Source of the DNA: Bacteroidota bacterium
Lineage (GTDB): Bacteria; Bacteroidota; Bacteroidia; Flavobacteriales_E; Vicingaceae
Length of the DNA stretch: 64,000 bases
Direction: 5' to 3'
Assembly: GCA_016183805.1 (NCBI GenBank)
Contig: JACPDX010000013.1
Span: 62,001 to 126,000 of the forward strand
The position numbers and the translations under genes are program-made. The notes under the pieces were generated by a model, which saw nothing but the letters and a program-made list of their open reading frames with translations, was not told the origin of the DNA and made no database searches. Positions 27,922-40,129 of this stretch are shown in pieces (the first letter of the stretch is position 1; each line of letters starts with the position of its first letter).

Positions 27922-29355
27922 ATGAACAAACTGCTGATAGTTTTTATTTTATTGCCTCTGTTTTGCATTGGACAAAAACAAGGTAACATTTGGTATTTTG
28001 GTGACCATGCTGGAGTTGACTTTAACAGCGTGGTTCCAATTGCTTTGGTTGACGGGGCCACTTACAATACAAATTCTTACTCAGAAGGCACCGCATCTAT
28101 CGCTGACAGTTTAGGTACTTTACTTTTTTACACTAATGGTCGAAAGCTGTGGAATAAAAATCATTCATTAATGTTAAATGGAGACAGTTTATTCGGTAAT
28201 TTTTCCTCGACTCAATCATCTATTATTATTCCTCAACCCGCAAGTAGCGAGTATTTTTATGTATTCACAGTTGGCGATTATTTTGAAGATGCTCTTAAAC
28301 ACGGGTTAAGCTATTCTGTTGTTGACATTTGCCTCGACAATGGTTTTGGTAGCGTAATGACAAATAAAAAAAACGTAATAGTTTTGGACACCATTGCTGA
28401 GAAAATTGCCGCAGTTCAACATTCAAACGGAGTTGATTATTGGGTTCTGACGCATAAACTCTATACTGACGAATTTTACGCCTTTTTACTAACTGCTAAT
28501 GGAATTTCGGACACTATCGTAACGCATATTGGTTCTATTCACTCAGGAGCACAAGGACAATTAAAATTCTCGCCTGATGGAAATAAAATTGCTTGTGGTT
28601 CAAGTTATTTAACATACTTTTTAGAGTTATTTGGCTTTAACAATTCTAACGGTATTGTTAGTAATTACAGCCCAATAAACATTCCAATAAACTCAAGGAT
28701 ATATGGAGTTGAATTTTCCCCTGATAATTCAAAACTATATGCAAATTATTTCTCATTTAGTCCCGTTACACAGGGAATAGTTCAATATGATTTAAATGCT
28801 GGTGCAGGCAATATTGATTCTATTAATAACTCAATGAATATTATTCATACTTATGGTGGTGTATCACCGAGAGGGCTTCAATTGGCGCCAGATGGGAAAA
28901 TCTATTCAGTTGATGTAATTAATAGAGATTATTTAGTAGCAATTAACAATCCTAACAACTATGGAGTTTTATCAAATATTCAAAACAATGCAGTTTACCT
29001 TAATGGTAAATACGGCAGCTATTGCCTTCCAACATTTATTGCAAATTACGATTACTCTAATACTGATTACAATTGCATTAACGCACTTGATGAAAAAGGT
29101 CATGTTGACAAGCAAGACTTAATTTTTCCAAACCCCTTCTCATTTCGGGTAACTTTGTGGATTGACAAAGTTCTTAAAGACGCTACCTTAATACTTTACA
29201 ACTCATTTGGACAACAGGTAAGACAAGTAAATAACGTTAGCGGGCAGACTGTGACTCTACACCGCGACAACTTACCAAGCGGACTGTATTACATCCAACT
29301 AAAACAGGGCAACCAAACTATTGCGACTCATAAATTAATAATAACGGACTACTAA
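27922..29355 (+). CDS. Secreted T9SS-sorted protein, WD40/YVTN-like beta-propeller region
   Basis: MNKLLIVFILLPLFCIGQ signal; QGQLKFSPDGNKIACGS, PDGKIYSV repeats; C-terminal sorting tail. Confidence 0.85.
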   Translation: MNKLLIVFILLPLFCIGQKQGNIWYFGDHAGVDFNSVVPIALVDGATYNTNSYSEGTASIADSLGTLLFYTNGRKLWNKNHSLMLNGDSLFGNFSSTQSSIIIPQPASSEYFYVFTVGDYFEDALKHGLSYSVVDICLDNGFGSVMTNKKNVIVLDTIAEKIAAVQHSNGVDYWVLTHKLYTDEFYAFLLTANGISDTIVTHIGSIHSGAQGQLKFSPDGNKIACGSSYLTYFLELFGFNNSNGIVSNYSPINIPINSRIYGVEFSPDNSKLYANYFSFSPVTQGIVQYDLNAGAGNIDSINNSMNIIHTYGGVSPRGLQLAPDGKIYSVDVINRDYLVAINNPNNYGVLSNIQNNAVYLNGKYGSYCLPTFIANYDYSNTDYNCINALDEKGHVDKQDLIFPNPFSFRVTLWIDKVLKDATLILYNSFGQQVRQVNNVSGQTVTLHRDNLPSGLYYIQLKQGNQTIATHKLIITDY

Positions 29356-29530
29356 TAAAGGATATGTACATGCGGCTAACATTAGCTAAAAAAAATGCGG
29401 AGATCCTGCAAGTTGCAAATGCTTTTTTCAAAAGTGTGCTACGCCCCCTGTAAGTTCTAAGCTGTAAAAGTACGAGCTAAGCTTTGTGTGGGTAAAGTGG
29501 GTGGGCTGCTTAGGTCGAATAAAAATCTAA

Positions 29531-29848
29531 ATGATGACAGAAACACCAAAATCATTACCAAAATGGATACTTATCGTATCAGGGCTTTTTGCATTAATGG
29601 AACTTATGGTAAGTGTAACGTTATGCTTTTCGCCACAATCGGTTTTAGAAACAGTTGACCTTAACGCAAAAGGCGTTGACTACGTAGTTTACATGTGGGC
29701 TGCCCGACAATTTGCCCTTGGTTTTATTTTTGGGTTTGCAACAATTAATTACACCCAACGGGTTATTATGAATAAAACTGTTTCCAAATTTTTACAAAGC
29801 CTTTTAAAAAAGGCGAAAATTTCTTCCCGCCTTTCTTTTACAATTTAA
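29531..29848 (+). CDS. Small membrane protein, probably C-terminally truncated
   Basis: TM segments then a non-TM tail ending within a terminator-like hairpin. Confidence 0.5.
   Translation: MMTETPKSLPKWILIVSGLFALMELMVSVTLCFSPQSVLETVDLNAKGVDYVVYMWAARQFALGFIFGFATINYTQRVIMNKTVSKFLQSLLKKAKISSRLSFTI
29809..29834. terminator. Terminator-like hairpin between convergent genes
   Basis: AAAGGCGaaaatttcttccCGCCTTT followed by cttttac. Confidence 0.65.
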
Positions 29849-30932
29849 TCCCCATCACCAAAATATCGTCGGTTTGAGGTTCTTCTTGTTTCCAGTTTTT
29901 CAGCACATATTGCAAATAAGCCTCTTGTTCGCTCATTTCCATATCTTGAGCAGAAAGCAACAATTCTTTAAATTGTTTACGGTTAAATTTTTTCTTCCGT
30001 TCTCCACCAAACTGGTCGCAGTAGCCATCCGTAAAAAAGTAAAAAGCATCGTTTTGTTTGATGTTAATAGTTTGTGTGATAAACACTTTTTGTACATCGG
30101 CATAAAAACCTATGGGGTAACGACTAGCTTCCATTTCTATCAACTCATTATCGCGAACAACCAATACTGGACGAAATGCTCCTGCATAAGAAAAAGTTTG
30201 TTCCACAAAATCAAACACACCAATTGCCACATCCATTCCGTCTAACGAAACCACTCCATCTTTCGATTTGTTTAACGCCAAAAACAACTCTTCATCCAAG
30301 GCATATAAAATTTCTGATGGTTCTTCCACCCCTTTTTTTATAATTACTTCTTTTAAAGCTCCATTGGCAATAAAACTCATTAACGCACCTGGCACACCGT
30401 GACCCGTGCAATCAACCGCAGCAACAAAAGCTTTGTTACCTCGCTGATAAAAAAAGTAGTAATCGCCACTTACTACGTCTTTCGGTTGGTACAATACAAA
30501 GGCATCTTTAAAGGCATTTTTTATTTTTTGCACATCGGGCAAAATAGCCTCTTGTATTCTACTGGCATATTGTATGCTGTCGAGCATGTCTTTGTTGTGC
30601 TGAACCAACTCCGTATTTTTCTCCAACAACTTCAATTCAGCCTTTTTACGGTCGGTAATATCATGTCCGATACCAACCAACGTGTTTAATGGTCCTTTTG
30701 AGGTATTCCATAAAATCCACCGGTCGCCACCGGTAGCAGTTTTAAGCAAACGCTCTTGCGGAACAGTTTCCAACAACGATTCTTGTTTCAGTTGTTGTAA
30801 AGTCAACTCAATAATGCTTTGTCTGTAGTCAACGTTATTGCGAGGGCTAACATATTCAACATTGCCTGTTTGACTCACAACAACTATTAAGCTGTTTAAT
30901 TTTTCAAGTATTGCATCAGTAACTAATGACAT
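29838..30932 (-). CDS. PAS domain + SpoIIE-type PP2C phosphatase
   Basis: ASRIQEAILPDVQKIKNAFKDAFVLYQPKDVVSGDYYFF; AAVDCTGHGVPGALMSFI. Confidence 0.92.
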   Translation of the reverse strand: MSLVTDAILEKLNSLIVVVSQTGNVEYVSPRNNVDYRQSIIELTLQQLKQESLLETVPQERLLKTATGGDRWILWNTSKGPLNTLVGIGHDITDRKKAELKLLEKNTELVQHNKDMLDSIQYASRIQEAILPDVQKIKNAFKDAFVLYQPKDVVSGDYYFFYQRGNKAFVAAVDCTGHGVPGALMSFIANGALKEVIIKKGVEEPSEILYALDEELFLALNKSKDGVVSLDGMDVAIGVFDFVEQTFSYAGAFRPVLVVRDNELIEMEASRYPIGFYADVQKVFITQTINIKQNDAFYFFTDGYCDQFGGERKKKFNRKQFKELLLSAQDMEMSEQEAYLQYVLKNWKQEEPQTDDILVMGIKL

Positions 30933-31250
30933 AACAATAAATATTTTGGTTTTTCAACCGTAAGAAATAAAAAGTGATTGTTTTTTGCTTTCTAAAAAGC
31001 GGTGCTGCCGTTATTTTTATCTATAAATAATCGTAAATTGATTATTCCAAATAATGGGCATAAAATGGCACATTCGGTTCCAATAATGATATGAACCGAT
31101 GAATAAATTTTTGATATTTAATTGTGTTGCCATAATTTTATCTGGGTACAAAACTAATCTAATTTTGTTAAATCGCAAATTTTAGAATTAAATTCTTTCG
31201 AAAAAGATTATTGATTTAGATATTATTAACTACTCAAGTGCTCAAAAATC

Positions 31251-31310
31251 TCTCGCAGATTTCGGAGATTCCCGCAGATTTTTCTGCGTATATCTGCGAA
31301 ATTTGCGAGA
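31251..31310. repeat. CTCGCAGATTTCG intergenic palindromic repeat
   Basis: tctcgcagatttcg ... cgaaatttgcgaga outer arms, cgcagatttttctgcg inner hairpin. Confidence 0.75.
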
Positions 31311-31386
31311 AAAATAAAAGCATACCTTATGTATGAATTGCGTTGTTTCAGCTTATTTAATTTTATACTTTTGCAACAAAAACAAC

Positions 31387-32661
31387 ATGAACGTATTAAT
31401 ACTTGGTTCGGGAGGAAGAGAACACGCCTTTGCATGGAAACTGGCTCAAAGCAGCAAATTAAATAAATTATTTATTGCCCCAGGAAATGCCGGAACTGCA
31501 GAAGTTGGAACCAATATTGACATTGATGCAACAGATTTTGATGCGGTAAAAAACGTGGTATTAACCAACGCCATTAATATGGTAGTGGTTGGACCAGAAG
31601 ACCCGTTGGTAAAAGGTATTCACGATTATTTTTTGGCAGATACACAACTAAAAAACATTCCTGTAATTGGCCCTCAAAAAGATGGTGCACAATTAGAAGG
31701 CAGCAAAGAATTTTCCAAAATATTTATGGAAAAATATGGCGTCCCTACTGCCAAATACAAAAGTTTTACCAAAGAAAATTTAAGTGAAGGTTACACCTTT
31801 TTAGAAAGTTTAACTCCTCCTTACGTTCTAAAAGCTGATGGGCTTGCAGCCGGAAAAGGCGTATTGATTTTAAACAATTTGATTGAGGCAAAACGAGAAC
31901 TTTCGCTGATGATTGAAAACCAAAAATTTGGAGCAGCTTCATCAACCGTAGTTATCGAAGAATTTTTAAAAGGAATAGAATTATCGGTTTTTGTGTTAAC
32001 CGACGGAAACAGCTACAAAATACTGCCCTCTGCAAAAGATTACAAACGAATTGGCGAAGGCGACAAAGGTTTAAATACTGGTGGTATGGGAGCCATTTCT
32101 CCAGTCCCTTTTGCTACCAACGATTTTATCAAAAAAGTAGAAAATCAAGTGGTAATTCCTACCATAAATGGTCTAAAAAAAGAAGGTATTAACTACAAAG
32201 GTTTTATTTTTATTGGATTAATGAACGATAATGGAAATCCTTCGGTGGTTGAATACAATGTACGAATGGGTGACCCGGAAACTGAAGCTGTTATCCCTAG
32301 AATAAAATCGGATTTATTGGATTTGTTTGAAGGTGTTGCCAATCAAACTTTACACGAAAAATCGTTTGAAGTGGATGAAAGAACTGCTTCAACCGTTATG
32401 CTAGTTTCCGGAGGTTATCCTGAAGACTACGAAAAAGGAAAAGTAATGACTGGTTTTGAGCAAGTTGAAAACAGTCTTGCCTTTCATGCGGGAACAAAAA
32501 AAGTGGATGGAAATATTGTTACCAATGGAGGAAGGGTGTTGGCTATAACCTCATTCGGAACTGACATAAAAGATGCCTTAAGCAAATCGTTTGCTAATGC
32601 CGAAAAAATAAACTACGACAAAAAATATTACCGAAAAGACATCGGGTTTGATTTGATTTAA
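31387..32661 (+). CDS. purD: Phosphoribosylamine--glycine ligase
   Basis: MNVLILGSGGREHAFAWKLAQS; start moved to 31387 from ORF-track 31333. Confidence 0.96.
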   Translation: MNVLILGSGGREHAFAWKLAQSSKLNKLFIAPGNAGTAEVGTNIDIDATDFDAVKNVVLTNAINMVVVGPEDPLVKGIHDYFLADTQLKNIPVIGPQKDGAQLEGSKEFSKIFMEKYGVPTAKYKSFTKENLSEGYTFLESLTPPYVLKADGLAAGKGVLILNNLIEAKRELSLMIENQKFGAASSTVVIEEFLKGIELSVFVLTDGNSYKILPSAKDYKRIGEGDKGLNTGGMGAISPVPFATNDFIKKVENQVVIPTINGLKKEGINYKGFIFIGLMNDNGNPSVVEYNVRMGDPETEAVIPRIKSDLLDLFEGVANQTLHEKSFEVDERTASTVMLVSGGYPEDYEKGKVMTGFEQVENSLAFHAGTKKVDGNIVTNGGRVLAITSFGTDIKDALSKSFANAEKINYDKKYYRKDIGFDLI

Positions 32662-32688
32662 AATTTAAACTCAAAAAATGTCAGTTCA

Positions 32689-32715
32689 AAAAATACAAAA
32701 ACTGACAGTTTTTGT
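32689..32715 (+). terminator. Rho-independent terminator after purD
   Basis: TGTCAGTtcaaaaaatacaaaaACTGACAgtttttg. Confidence 0.7.
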
Positions 32716-32820
32716 TTCAAGTCTGCAAAATTGTCTTAAAAGAATTAATATTGCTCATTGGCACAAAATCTGACTAATGTGCCTCCATAAAAATTTGTTT
32801 AACCTTAAAAATTAAAAACA

Positions 32821-33096
32821 ATGTCGATTAACATTAAACCACTTGCTGACAGAGTGATTGTTGAGCCTGCAGCAGCAGAAGAGAGAACCGCAGGCGGACT
32901 TATAATTCCGGATACTGCTAAAGAAAAACCACAACGTGGAAAAGTTTTAGCTGTTGGAGCTGGAAAACCAGATGAGCCTATGACTGTTAAAGTTGGTGAT
33001 TTGGTTCTTTACGGAAAATATGCCGGAACTGAAATTACAGTTGAAGGCAAAGATTATTTAATCATGAGAGAAGCGGATATTTTCGCAATTGTTTAA
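32821..33096 (+). CDS. groES: Co-chaperonin GroES
   Basis: [42 protein letters not shown]. Confidence 0.98.
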   Translation: MSINIKPLADRVIVEPAAAEERTAGGLIIPDTAKEKPQRGKVLAVGAGKPDEPMTVKVGDLVLYGKYAGTEITVEGKDYLIMREADIFAIV

Positions 33097-34758
<1,662 letters not shown>

Positions 34759-34760
34759 AG

Positions 34761-34857
34761 AAGCCAGAAGTCGGAAGACCTAAGACACAAAAAAATAAAA
34801 GCCCGAAGACGGAAATTTGAAGAAAGGGAACTTACTTCGGACTTCCGTCTTCGGGCT
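34761..34857. repeat. GAAGTC/CGGAAGAC family hairpin
   Basis: agaagtcggaagacc then AGCCCGAAGACGGAA ... TTCCGTCTTCGGGCT (perfect 15-bp arms). Confidence 0.85.
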
Positions 34858-34872
34858 TCTAACTTAAAAAGT

Positions 34873-35280
34873 TTACTTTTTATGCCCCATAATATAACTT
34901 ACAATAACTTGTAAATCTTCAGCACTCATTTTTTTAGTAATTTCAACTTGAGGAGTCATCAATGCAGCTTGTGCCGGGTCAACTATTGCAGCAGATTCGC
35001 CTTTTAAAAATGCGGTCAAAGTAGCTTCATCTGCATAAGCAGCAGCAATATCAATAATTGACGGACCAACCAATTTTTTATCTACCTGATGACAAGCAAC
35101 ACAGCCACTCGTTTTGTAAAATTCGGCACCATCTTTTGCAGCAGGAACTTCAGCAGCAACTTCTTCTGTTGTAATTTCTGTTGCCGTTTCTTTTTGTTCT
35201 TCCGAACCACCACAAGAAGTTAATAATCCTGCTCCGAATAGCATTGATAAAGCCAGTACACTAATTTTTACTTTTTTCAT
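34873..35280 (-). CDS. Lipoprotein c-type cytochrome
   Basis: Lipobox LLTSC; CVACH heme motif; MTPQVEITKKMSAEDLQVIVSYI. Confidence 0.9.
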   Translation of the reverse strand: MKKVKISVLALSMLFGAGLLTSCGGSEEQKETATEITTEEVAAEVPAAKDGAEFYKTSGCVACHQVDKKLVGPSIIDIAAAYADEATLTAFLKGESAAIVDPAQAALMTPQVEITKKMSAEDLQVIVSYIMGHKK

Positions 35281-35336
35281 TGTTTTATGTCTTTTTTAGG
35301 ATTCAAAATAGGATGCAAAGTTGTATAAAATATTGA

Positions 35337-35417
35337 ACTTCTCACAATAAATGAGGTAAAAAAGTGGTCGCATCGGGAATCGAACCCGAATCTACAGTTT
35401 AGGAAACTACTATTCTA
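35337..35417 (-). repeat. 81-bp direct repeat, copy 1 (contains truncated tRNA-Arg 3' part, 35365-35417)
   Basis: Identical over 81 bp to 43892-43972; lacks the 5' acceptor strand and 5' D-arm of the tRNA. Confidence 0.93.
35365..35417 (-). pseudogene. tRNA-Arg(CCT) 3' fragment
   Basis: TAGAATAGTAGTTTCCTAAACTGTAGATTCGGGTTCGATTCCCGATGCGACCA. Confidence 0.9.
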
Positions 35418-35776
35418 ATGCCGCATTATAAACTAATAAAACATCAAAATCAAAAACTGGCACTTTTCCTGTAAGTTCTATGGTAACTTTAATTGAAAAT
35501 ATACGATAAATATTCGTTCTACAAAATAAAAATGATACTTTATGATACGATGTGGTACTAGAAAGTGTGAGCGACTAAATAATAGCAAAAAACAAAGTTT
35601 TTAAATAGTTGTTTTAGGATATTACTCACTCGGCAAAGCCGAGCGAGTGAAAAGAGTGACCTATTATATTTATTAATCTAAATAGTTAAAGAACTGTAAT
35701 TGATACTCTTTGTCCCAATCTTTTTGAGCAGAAGACGAGTTAATATCAGAATAATAAATAAATCCTTTATTGTCAA

Positions 35777-37735
35777 TTAACCCTTAATGATTTGTTTTAC
35801 AAAAATTTCATCCTCAACAATAAGCTGCAAATAATAAATACCCTTACCATAATTAGTAATGTCGATCTCAATTTTTTGTTTACCGATAGGTATTAATTTA
35901 TCCAATATTAACTTAGAGGTAACATCTAGCAACCTAACTCCAACTTCTTTATTAAAACCGTATGTCTTTTCAATTGTAAACAAACCAGTATTTGGATTAG
36001 GATATATCTTCACTAAAGAATTTAATTCTAAGTTATTCTCTAGTCCCGTAATAACTGGAGGAGCAATAACATTAATAGTAAATCCAGCTGCTTTATTGAA
36101 TACAACTCCATTTTCTCCAATAGAATCACAATACATATCTACACATCCAGCTCCATCATCAATTGTTAAACAAAGATAAAATGGTCCTGCTGTGGCATAA
36201 GTATGATTGGGGAATTGTAACGTTGAAGTATCTCCATCTCCAAAACTCCACAAATAAGTTAGATTTGTTCCGGTTGAACTATTAACAACAGTAATATTCC
36301 CAGTTGCAGCATCAGGATAAAAGACAAATCCAGCATTACATTGTAAGGGAATGGGAACTCCAGTCACATTAATTGTATCTAGATAATAATCAACACAAGA
36401 ACTCTCATATGTTGTATCATTAATAGTTAGTACAACAACAAAAGTTCCATCCGCACTAAAGGTGTGATTAGGACTTGTTATTGTGGATGTATTACCATCT
36501 CCAAAAGCCCAGTGTGATTGGTCATAACTTCCTACTGAAGTATTTGTAAATGAATAGTTTCCATTACCATTATCAATTCTCGTGAAGTTTGGAGATAGAT
36601 TGCAAGGCGGTCCAATTATATAATTTTCGTACCAAGTAGCTTGATTTCCAAAAGCTAAAATTTCTAAATCTGAATCTCCATCTAGATCAGATGCGCAAAC
36701 TTTAACCATAGTTGTGGAATTGCCATAAGTAACATTAATATCAATAAGTTTTTTGGCACTATATGTTGCTGACCCAAGATTTTCAATCCAGAATAACTCA
36801 GCTGTATATGCTGTCGGATAAACAATATCCAAATCTAAATCCCCATCTAAATCCCCAGCAAATAAGGAACTAATCCATTGACCACTACCATCCAATATTA
36901 AGTGATTATTAAAATTTCCATTACCGTCATTTTTGTGTAATATTAAACCAGCATTTTCATGTCCTGAAAGTATGTCTAAATCACCATCTTGATCAAAATC
37001 TTCTATCAATAAAGCTGAAGTTTTTGCATATGAAAAATAAGAATATATTATTTGTTCAGTGCTATAGCTGCCCCCTCCAAGGTTTTCAAACCAAACGCCA
37101 TCTTCAAGATTGGATCCAAAAACGATGTCCAAATCTCCATCATTGTCTAAATCAGCAGAAGAAACCTGTGCGAAAGCATTACCACCACAATTAAGTGATG
37201 AAGATAACAGATTAGGAGTGCTATAACTGCTTCCTCCCAGATTTTCAAACCATACTACTAAATCAAACCCATCAGATGCAGTTATAATATCATTATCGCC
37301 ATCTCCATCCATATCAAAAGCAGTAACAGCGACAGGGTCACTCTGGCTTAAAGAAATAATTTGCTTTGGTCCCATTGTCAAATTTCCTAAATTTTCAAAC
37401 CAAGCAATTTCATTCAAGCCCCTATTACATGCTAGCACATCTAAATCATTGTCATTGTCTAAGTCAATAAATTCGACTCTTATTCCAGGTATTCCTCCTC
37501 CATACCAAAGAACTACACTTTCAGGATTAAAGGTACCACCACCTATATTTTCTAATAATATTATATCATTATCATCCGCTCTTAAAATGTCATTATCACC
37601 ATCGTTATCATAATCGTATTCAACTACTTTAAAGGTAGCATAGCCCGAAGAAAAGATTGTGTTTCTTTGCCCAAATTGGGCACTAACAAAAACTGCACTT
37701 ATTAAAAGTGGTAATATGAGAAATAGTTTTTTCAT
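35777..37735 (-). CDS. FG-GAP/VCBS-like repeat, PKD domains, T9SS-sorted protein
   Basis: Repeated DxDxDGDxD(I/L) units; YLWSFGDGDTSTLQFPNHTY PKD; C-terminal sorting tail. Confidence 0.92.
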   Translation of the reverse strand: MKKLFLILPLLISAVFVSAQFGQRNTIFSSGYATFKVVEYDYDNDGDNDILRADDNDIILLENIGGGTFNPESVVLWYGGGIPGIRVEFIDLDNDNDLDVLACNRGLNEIAWFENLGNLTMGPKQIISLSQSDPVAVTAFDMDGDGDNDIITASDGFDLVVWFENLGGSSYSTPNLLSSSLNCGGNAFAQVSSADLDNDGDLDIVFGSNLEDGVWFENLGGGSYSTEQIIYSYFSYAKTSALLIEDFDQDGDLDILSGHENAGLILHKNDGNGNFNNHLILDGSGQWISSLFAGDLDGDLDLDIVYPTAYTAELFWIENLGSATYSAKKLIDINVTYGNSTTMVKVCASDLDGDSDLEILAFGNQATWYENYIIGPPCNLSPNFTRIDNGNGNYSFTNTSVGSYDQSHWAFGDGNTSTITSPNHTFSADGTFVVVLTINDTTYESSCVDYYLDTINVTGVPIPLQCNAGFVFYPDAATGNITVVNSSTGTNLTYLWSFGDGDTSTLQFPNHTYATAGPFYLCLTIDDGAGCVDMYCDSIGENGVVFNKAAGFTINVIAPPVITGLENNLELNSLVKIYPNPNTGLFTIEKTYGFNKEVGVRLLDVTSKLILDKLIPIGKQKIEIDITNYGKGIYYLQLIVEDEIFVKQIIKG

Positions 37736-37758
37736 GACATTTTAGTTAGAATTATTTT

Positions 37759-37766
37759 CAAAATTA
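37759..37766 (-). promoter_or_regulatory. Bacteroidota -7 box TAATTTTG (TAnnTTTG)
   Basis: Matches consensus; same spacing to the palindrome as at 42382. Confidence 0.6.
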
Positions 37767-37788
37767 GTCGATATAGTATTTTTATAAC

Positions 37789-37804
37789 TCATCCATTTGG
37801 ATGA
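37789..37804. promoter_or_regulatory. Candidate operator TCATCCATTTGGATGA, copy 1
   Basis: 7-bp inverted repeat with 2-nt spacer; part of a 46-bp module repeated at 42382-42427. Confidence 0.65.
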
Positions 37805-38066
37805 AATTTTTGTGTTTATACATTTTTTAGTTCAAAACATATGTTTGCCAACTAGCTGCTATGTACAATAGTGCACAAATTCATCTTATATTTTTATTAT
37901 TACTAAATCAATTTGTTAATGTGTTATCCATTTAATTACACATTAATTTTCCACTTATTAAATTATACCTTTAAAATTGAGAACAAACTTTTTATAAGTT
38001 TCACTATATAAAGGTAAGATTCAATTCAAAATACCAAATGGTATGTTTTTTAGGTTAAATTGCATG

Positions 38067-39497
38067 TTATTTATCAAATTCAATTTTATCTAAAAGCAGA
38101 CTCTCTCCAACACCATCTTCATTAAAATAAAAGTTATCATACCAATATATACTACTTTTAAATTGAAACTCAACGAGACCAGTTTCTCCTGATCTTGAAA
38201 TGTATGGGGTCTTTTTTCTATTTATTAATTGACCATTTTCAATTTCAAAATAGAAAATATTTTTTCCAAAGGAATAATGACATTCTATTTTATTAGCTTC
38301 TTTTTTTACTGTAACTGTTTTCGGGAAATTATTAACAATACAAGAACTAGTTTGTTCATGTTTTGGATGATCTTTCCAATCTAAAGTTATTACTTGATCC
38401 CATAGGATATCACCAGTATTATTTATACCAAAAATTAAGATGTAAGTTAATTCTTGGCCATTATAAACAGTCTCATATCTTTTATCCAATATATCATAGC
38501 TATCAGTAAATGCATCCTTATCAATAGTTCCTATTACAATCATCTCATTTTTATTTGACACGATATTTTCCAAACGAAATCTATATTTATCTATTTCATT
38601 TACCCTCTTATCTATTTCCATCTGGTTATTGAAATTTTTGAAATCCGAAAATTTATAATATTTTTCAATAGGATTTTTTGCATTCATATTTTTTAAATAG
38701 ATTCCTGTATATTTTGGTTTACTACTATGGTCTTCAGTATCTCTTATCTCATCATTTTTAGGAGCTTCTTTATAATTTCCAACAGTATAAATTACATCAT
38801 CAATATTAGAGAAACCTACAGTTGATTTAAAAATATTGTTTTCTAGCCTCGAAAAAGCAGTAAGTTCCTTACCAGTTGTATCATGTAATGCAACCTCATG
38901 TCCTTGCTTTTTATTTACTTCTTTTGTCCTAGAAACGGCCATCAACTCACTAGTTTTAAAAGAGGAGAATTCTGTAACTGAAACTTTTTCTCCTTCATTT
39001 AAATTCGTAGAATAATCAACCGTATTCTTTGTATTAAAATTTACTCGATTAAAATAGGTGTTACCTTTAGAAGCCCCATAATAATAGTTGTTATTTGAAA
39101 TATCAACATAAAAATAGGGCTTTTTAGCTCCAGCGAAATTCATAGATTTAAAGTTCTCATCCAAAGAAACTCTGGTAGTTACTTTTTCTTTTTTTATTTC
39201 TTCAATAATAAAAAGATATTTGTTGGACAAATAATAATCAGTACTGTAATCACCTTTTGACTGTCGAGCGATATTTTTTTCAGCAATTTGATTTAGCTGA
39301 GCATCGTATAATCTCAAGGTTATTACATCTTTAAAAGTAAAAATTGATAAAATTTCTTTATTATTTACGGGATATGATATTTTATAGTAGAAATAGTCTC
39401 TCCTTTTATCTTTGTAAGGATATTTTTTATTTACTGTTTGTGCAAACGAGGAAATTGTTAAGACACTTACGATTAAAGTAATGATGTATTTTTTCAT
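38067..39497 (-). CDS. Hypothetical secreted protein
   Basis: 476 aa; signal peptide MKKYIITLIVSVLTISSFAQ. Confidence 0.75.
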   Translation of the reverse strand: MKKYIITLIVSVLTISSFAQTVNKKYPYKDKRRDYFYYKISYPVNNKEILSIFTFKDVITLRLYDAQLNQIAEKNIARQSKGDYSTDYYLSNKYLFIIEEIKKEKVTTRVSLDENFKSMNFAGAKKPYFYVDISNNNYYYGASKGNTYFNRVNFNTKNTVDYSTNLNEGEKVSVTEFSSFKTSELMAVSRTKEVNKKQGHEVALHDTTGKELTAFSRLENNIFKSTVGFSNIDDVIYTVGNYKEAPKNDEIRDTEDHSSKPKYTGIYLKNMNAKNPIEKYYKFSDFKNFNNQMEIDKRVNEIDKYRFRLENIVSNKNEMIVIGTIDKDAFTDSYDILDKRYETVYNGQELTYILIFGINNTGDILWDQVITLDWKDHPKHEQTSSCIVNNFPKTVTVKKEANKIECHYSFGKNIFYFEIENGQLINRKKTPYISRSGETGLVEFQFKSSIYWYDNFYFNEDGVGESLLLDKIEFDK

Positions 39498-39508
39498 GCT
39501 TTATTTTT

Positions 39509-40129
39509 TTAAAAATTATATATATATGTAAAACCAAATTCTCCAATTTTAGTACTTGGTTCAATTCTACCATTGGAGTATAAGTTGTAGTATTTATACC
39601 TGAAAAGTGAGCCATATAGTCTGAGGCTTTTATTTTCATTAATATTGTAATCAAATGCCATCATCATTAAATGGGAGTTAAGAGCTGTGTACGTATATTG
39701 ATATCCTAACAAAATAGAAAAATCAAAACCAGTACTATAATTTCTGTAATAAATGTATTCAGGTAAATTAAAAAGAAAGGATGAAAGCCCTTCAGTATTT
39801 TTAATGTCTTTTTGATATCCAAAACCTACACTTAATTTAGCTCCAGTACTCCATTTTTCAGTTGAGTAGAAAGGTATGCTTGCTCCAAAATGAGTAACTA
39901 AATTTATCATTAATCCAGAGGTTTCAATATATTTGTAAACTGGTGCTGATGGAGTTGTATAATTACCTATTACAGTTTCATTACCATCACCTACATCTTG
40001 AGTACCCGCTATAAATATTGGTAAAAATCCGATGGAAACATCACTAAATAAATTAAAACTATCTTGCCCATTAATGTTATTAATAATAAATGCTTGAATC
40101 AGTATTGAAATCAGTATTATTTTTTTCAT
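39509..40129 (-). CDS. Hypothetical outer-membrane beta-barrel-like protein
   Basis: Signal peptide; alternating aromatic strands, C-terminal FGFTYIYNF. Confidence 0.6.
   Translation of the reverse strand: MKKIILISILIQAFIINNINGQDSFNLFSDVSIGFLPIFIAGTQDVGDGNETVIGNYTTPSAPVYKYIETSGLMINLVTHFGASIPFYSTEKWSTGAKLSVGFGYQKDIKNTEGLSSFLFNLPEYIYYRNYSTGFDFSILLGYQYTYTALNSHLMMMAFDYNINENKSLRLYGSLFRYKYYNLYSNGRIEPSTKIGEFGFTYIYNF

Noticed and set aside
32755-32775. Possible sigma-54 -24 element (ttggcac) upstream of groES
   Set aside because: No -12 TTGC element at proper spacing.
35418-35600. Possible integrase remnant next to the tRNA-Arg fragment (minus-strand frame SLTLSSTTSYHKVSFLF...KVTIELTGKVPVFDFDVLL)
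   Set aside because: No start codon and no recombinase motif; could be noncoding. No basis to call an integrase.
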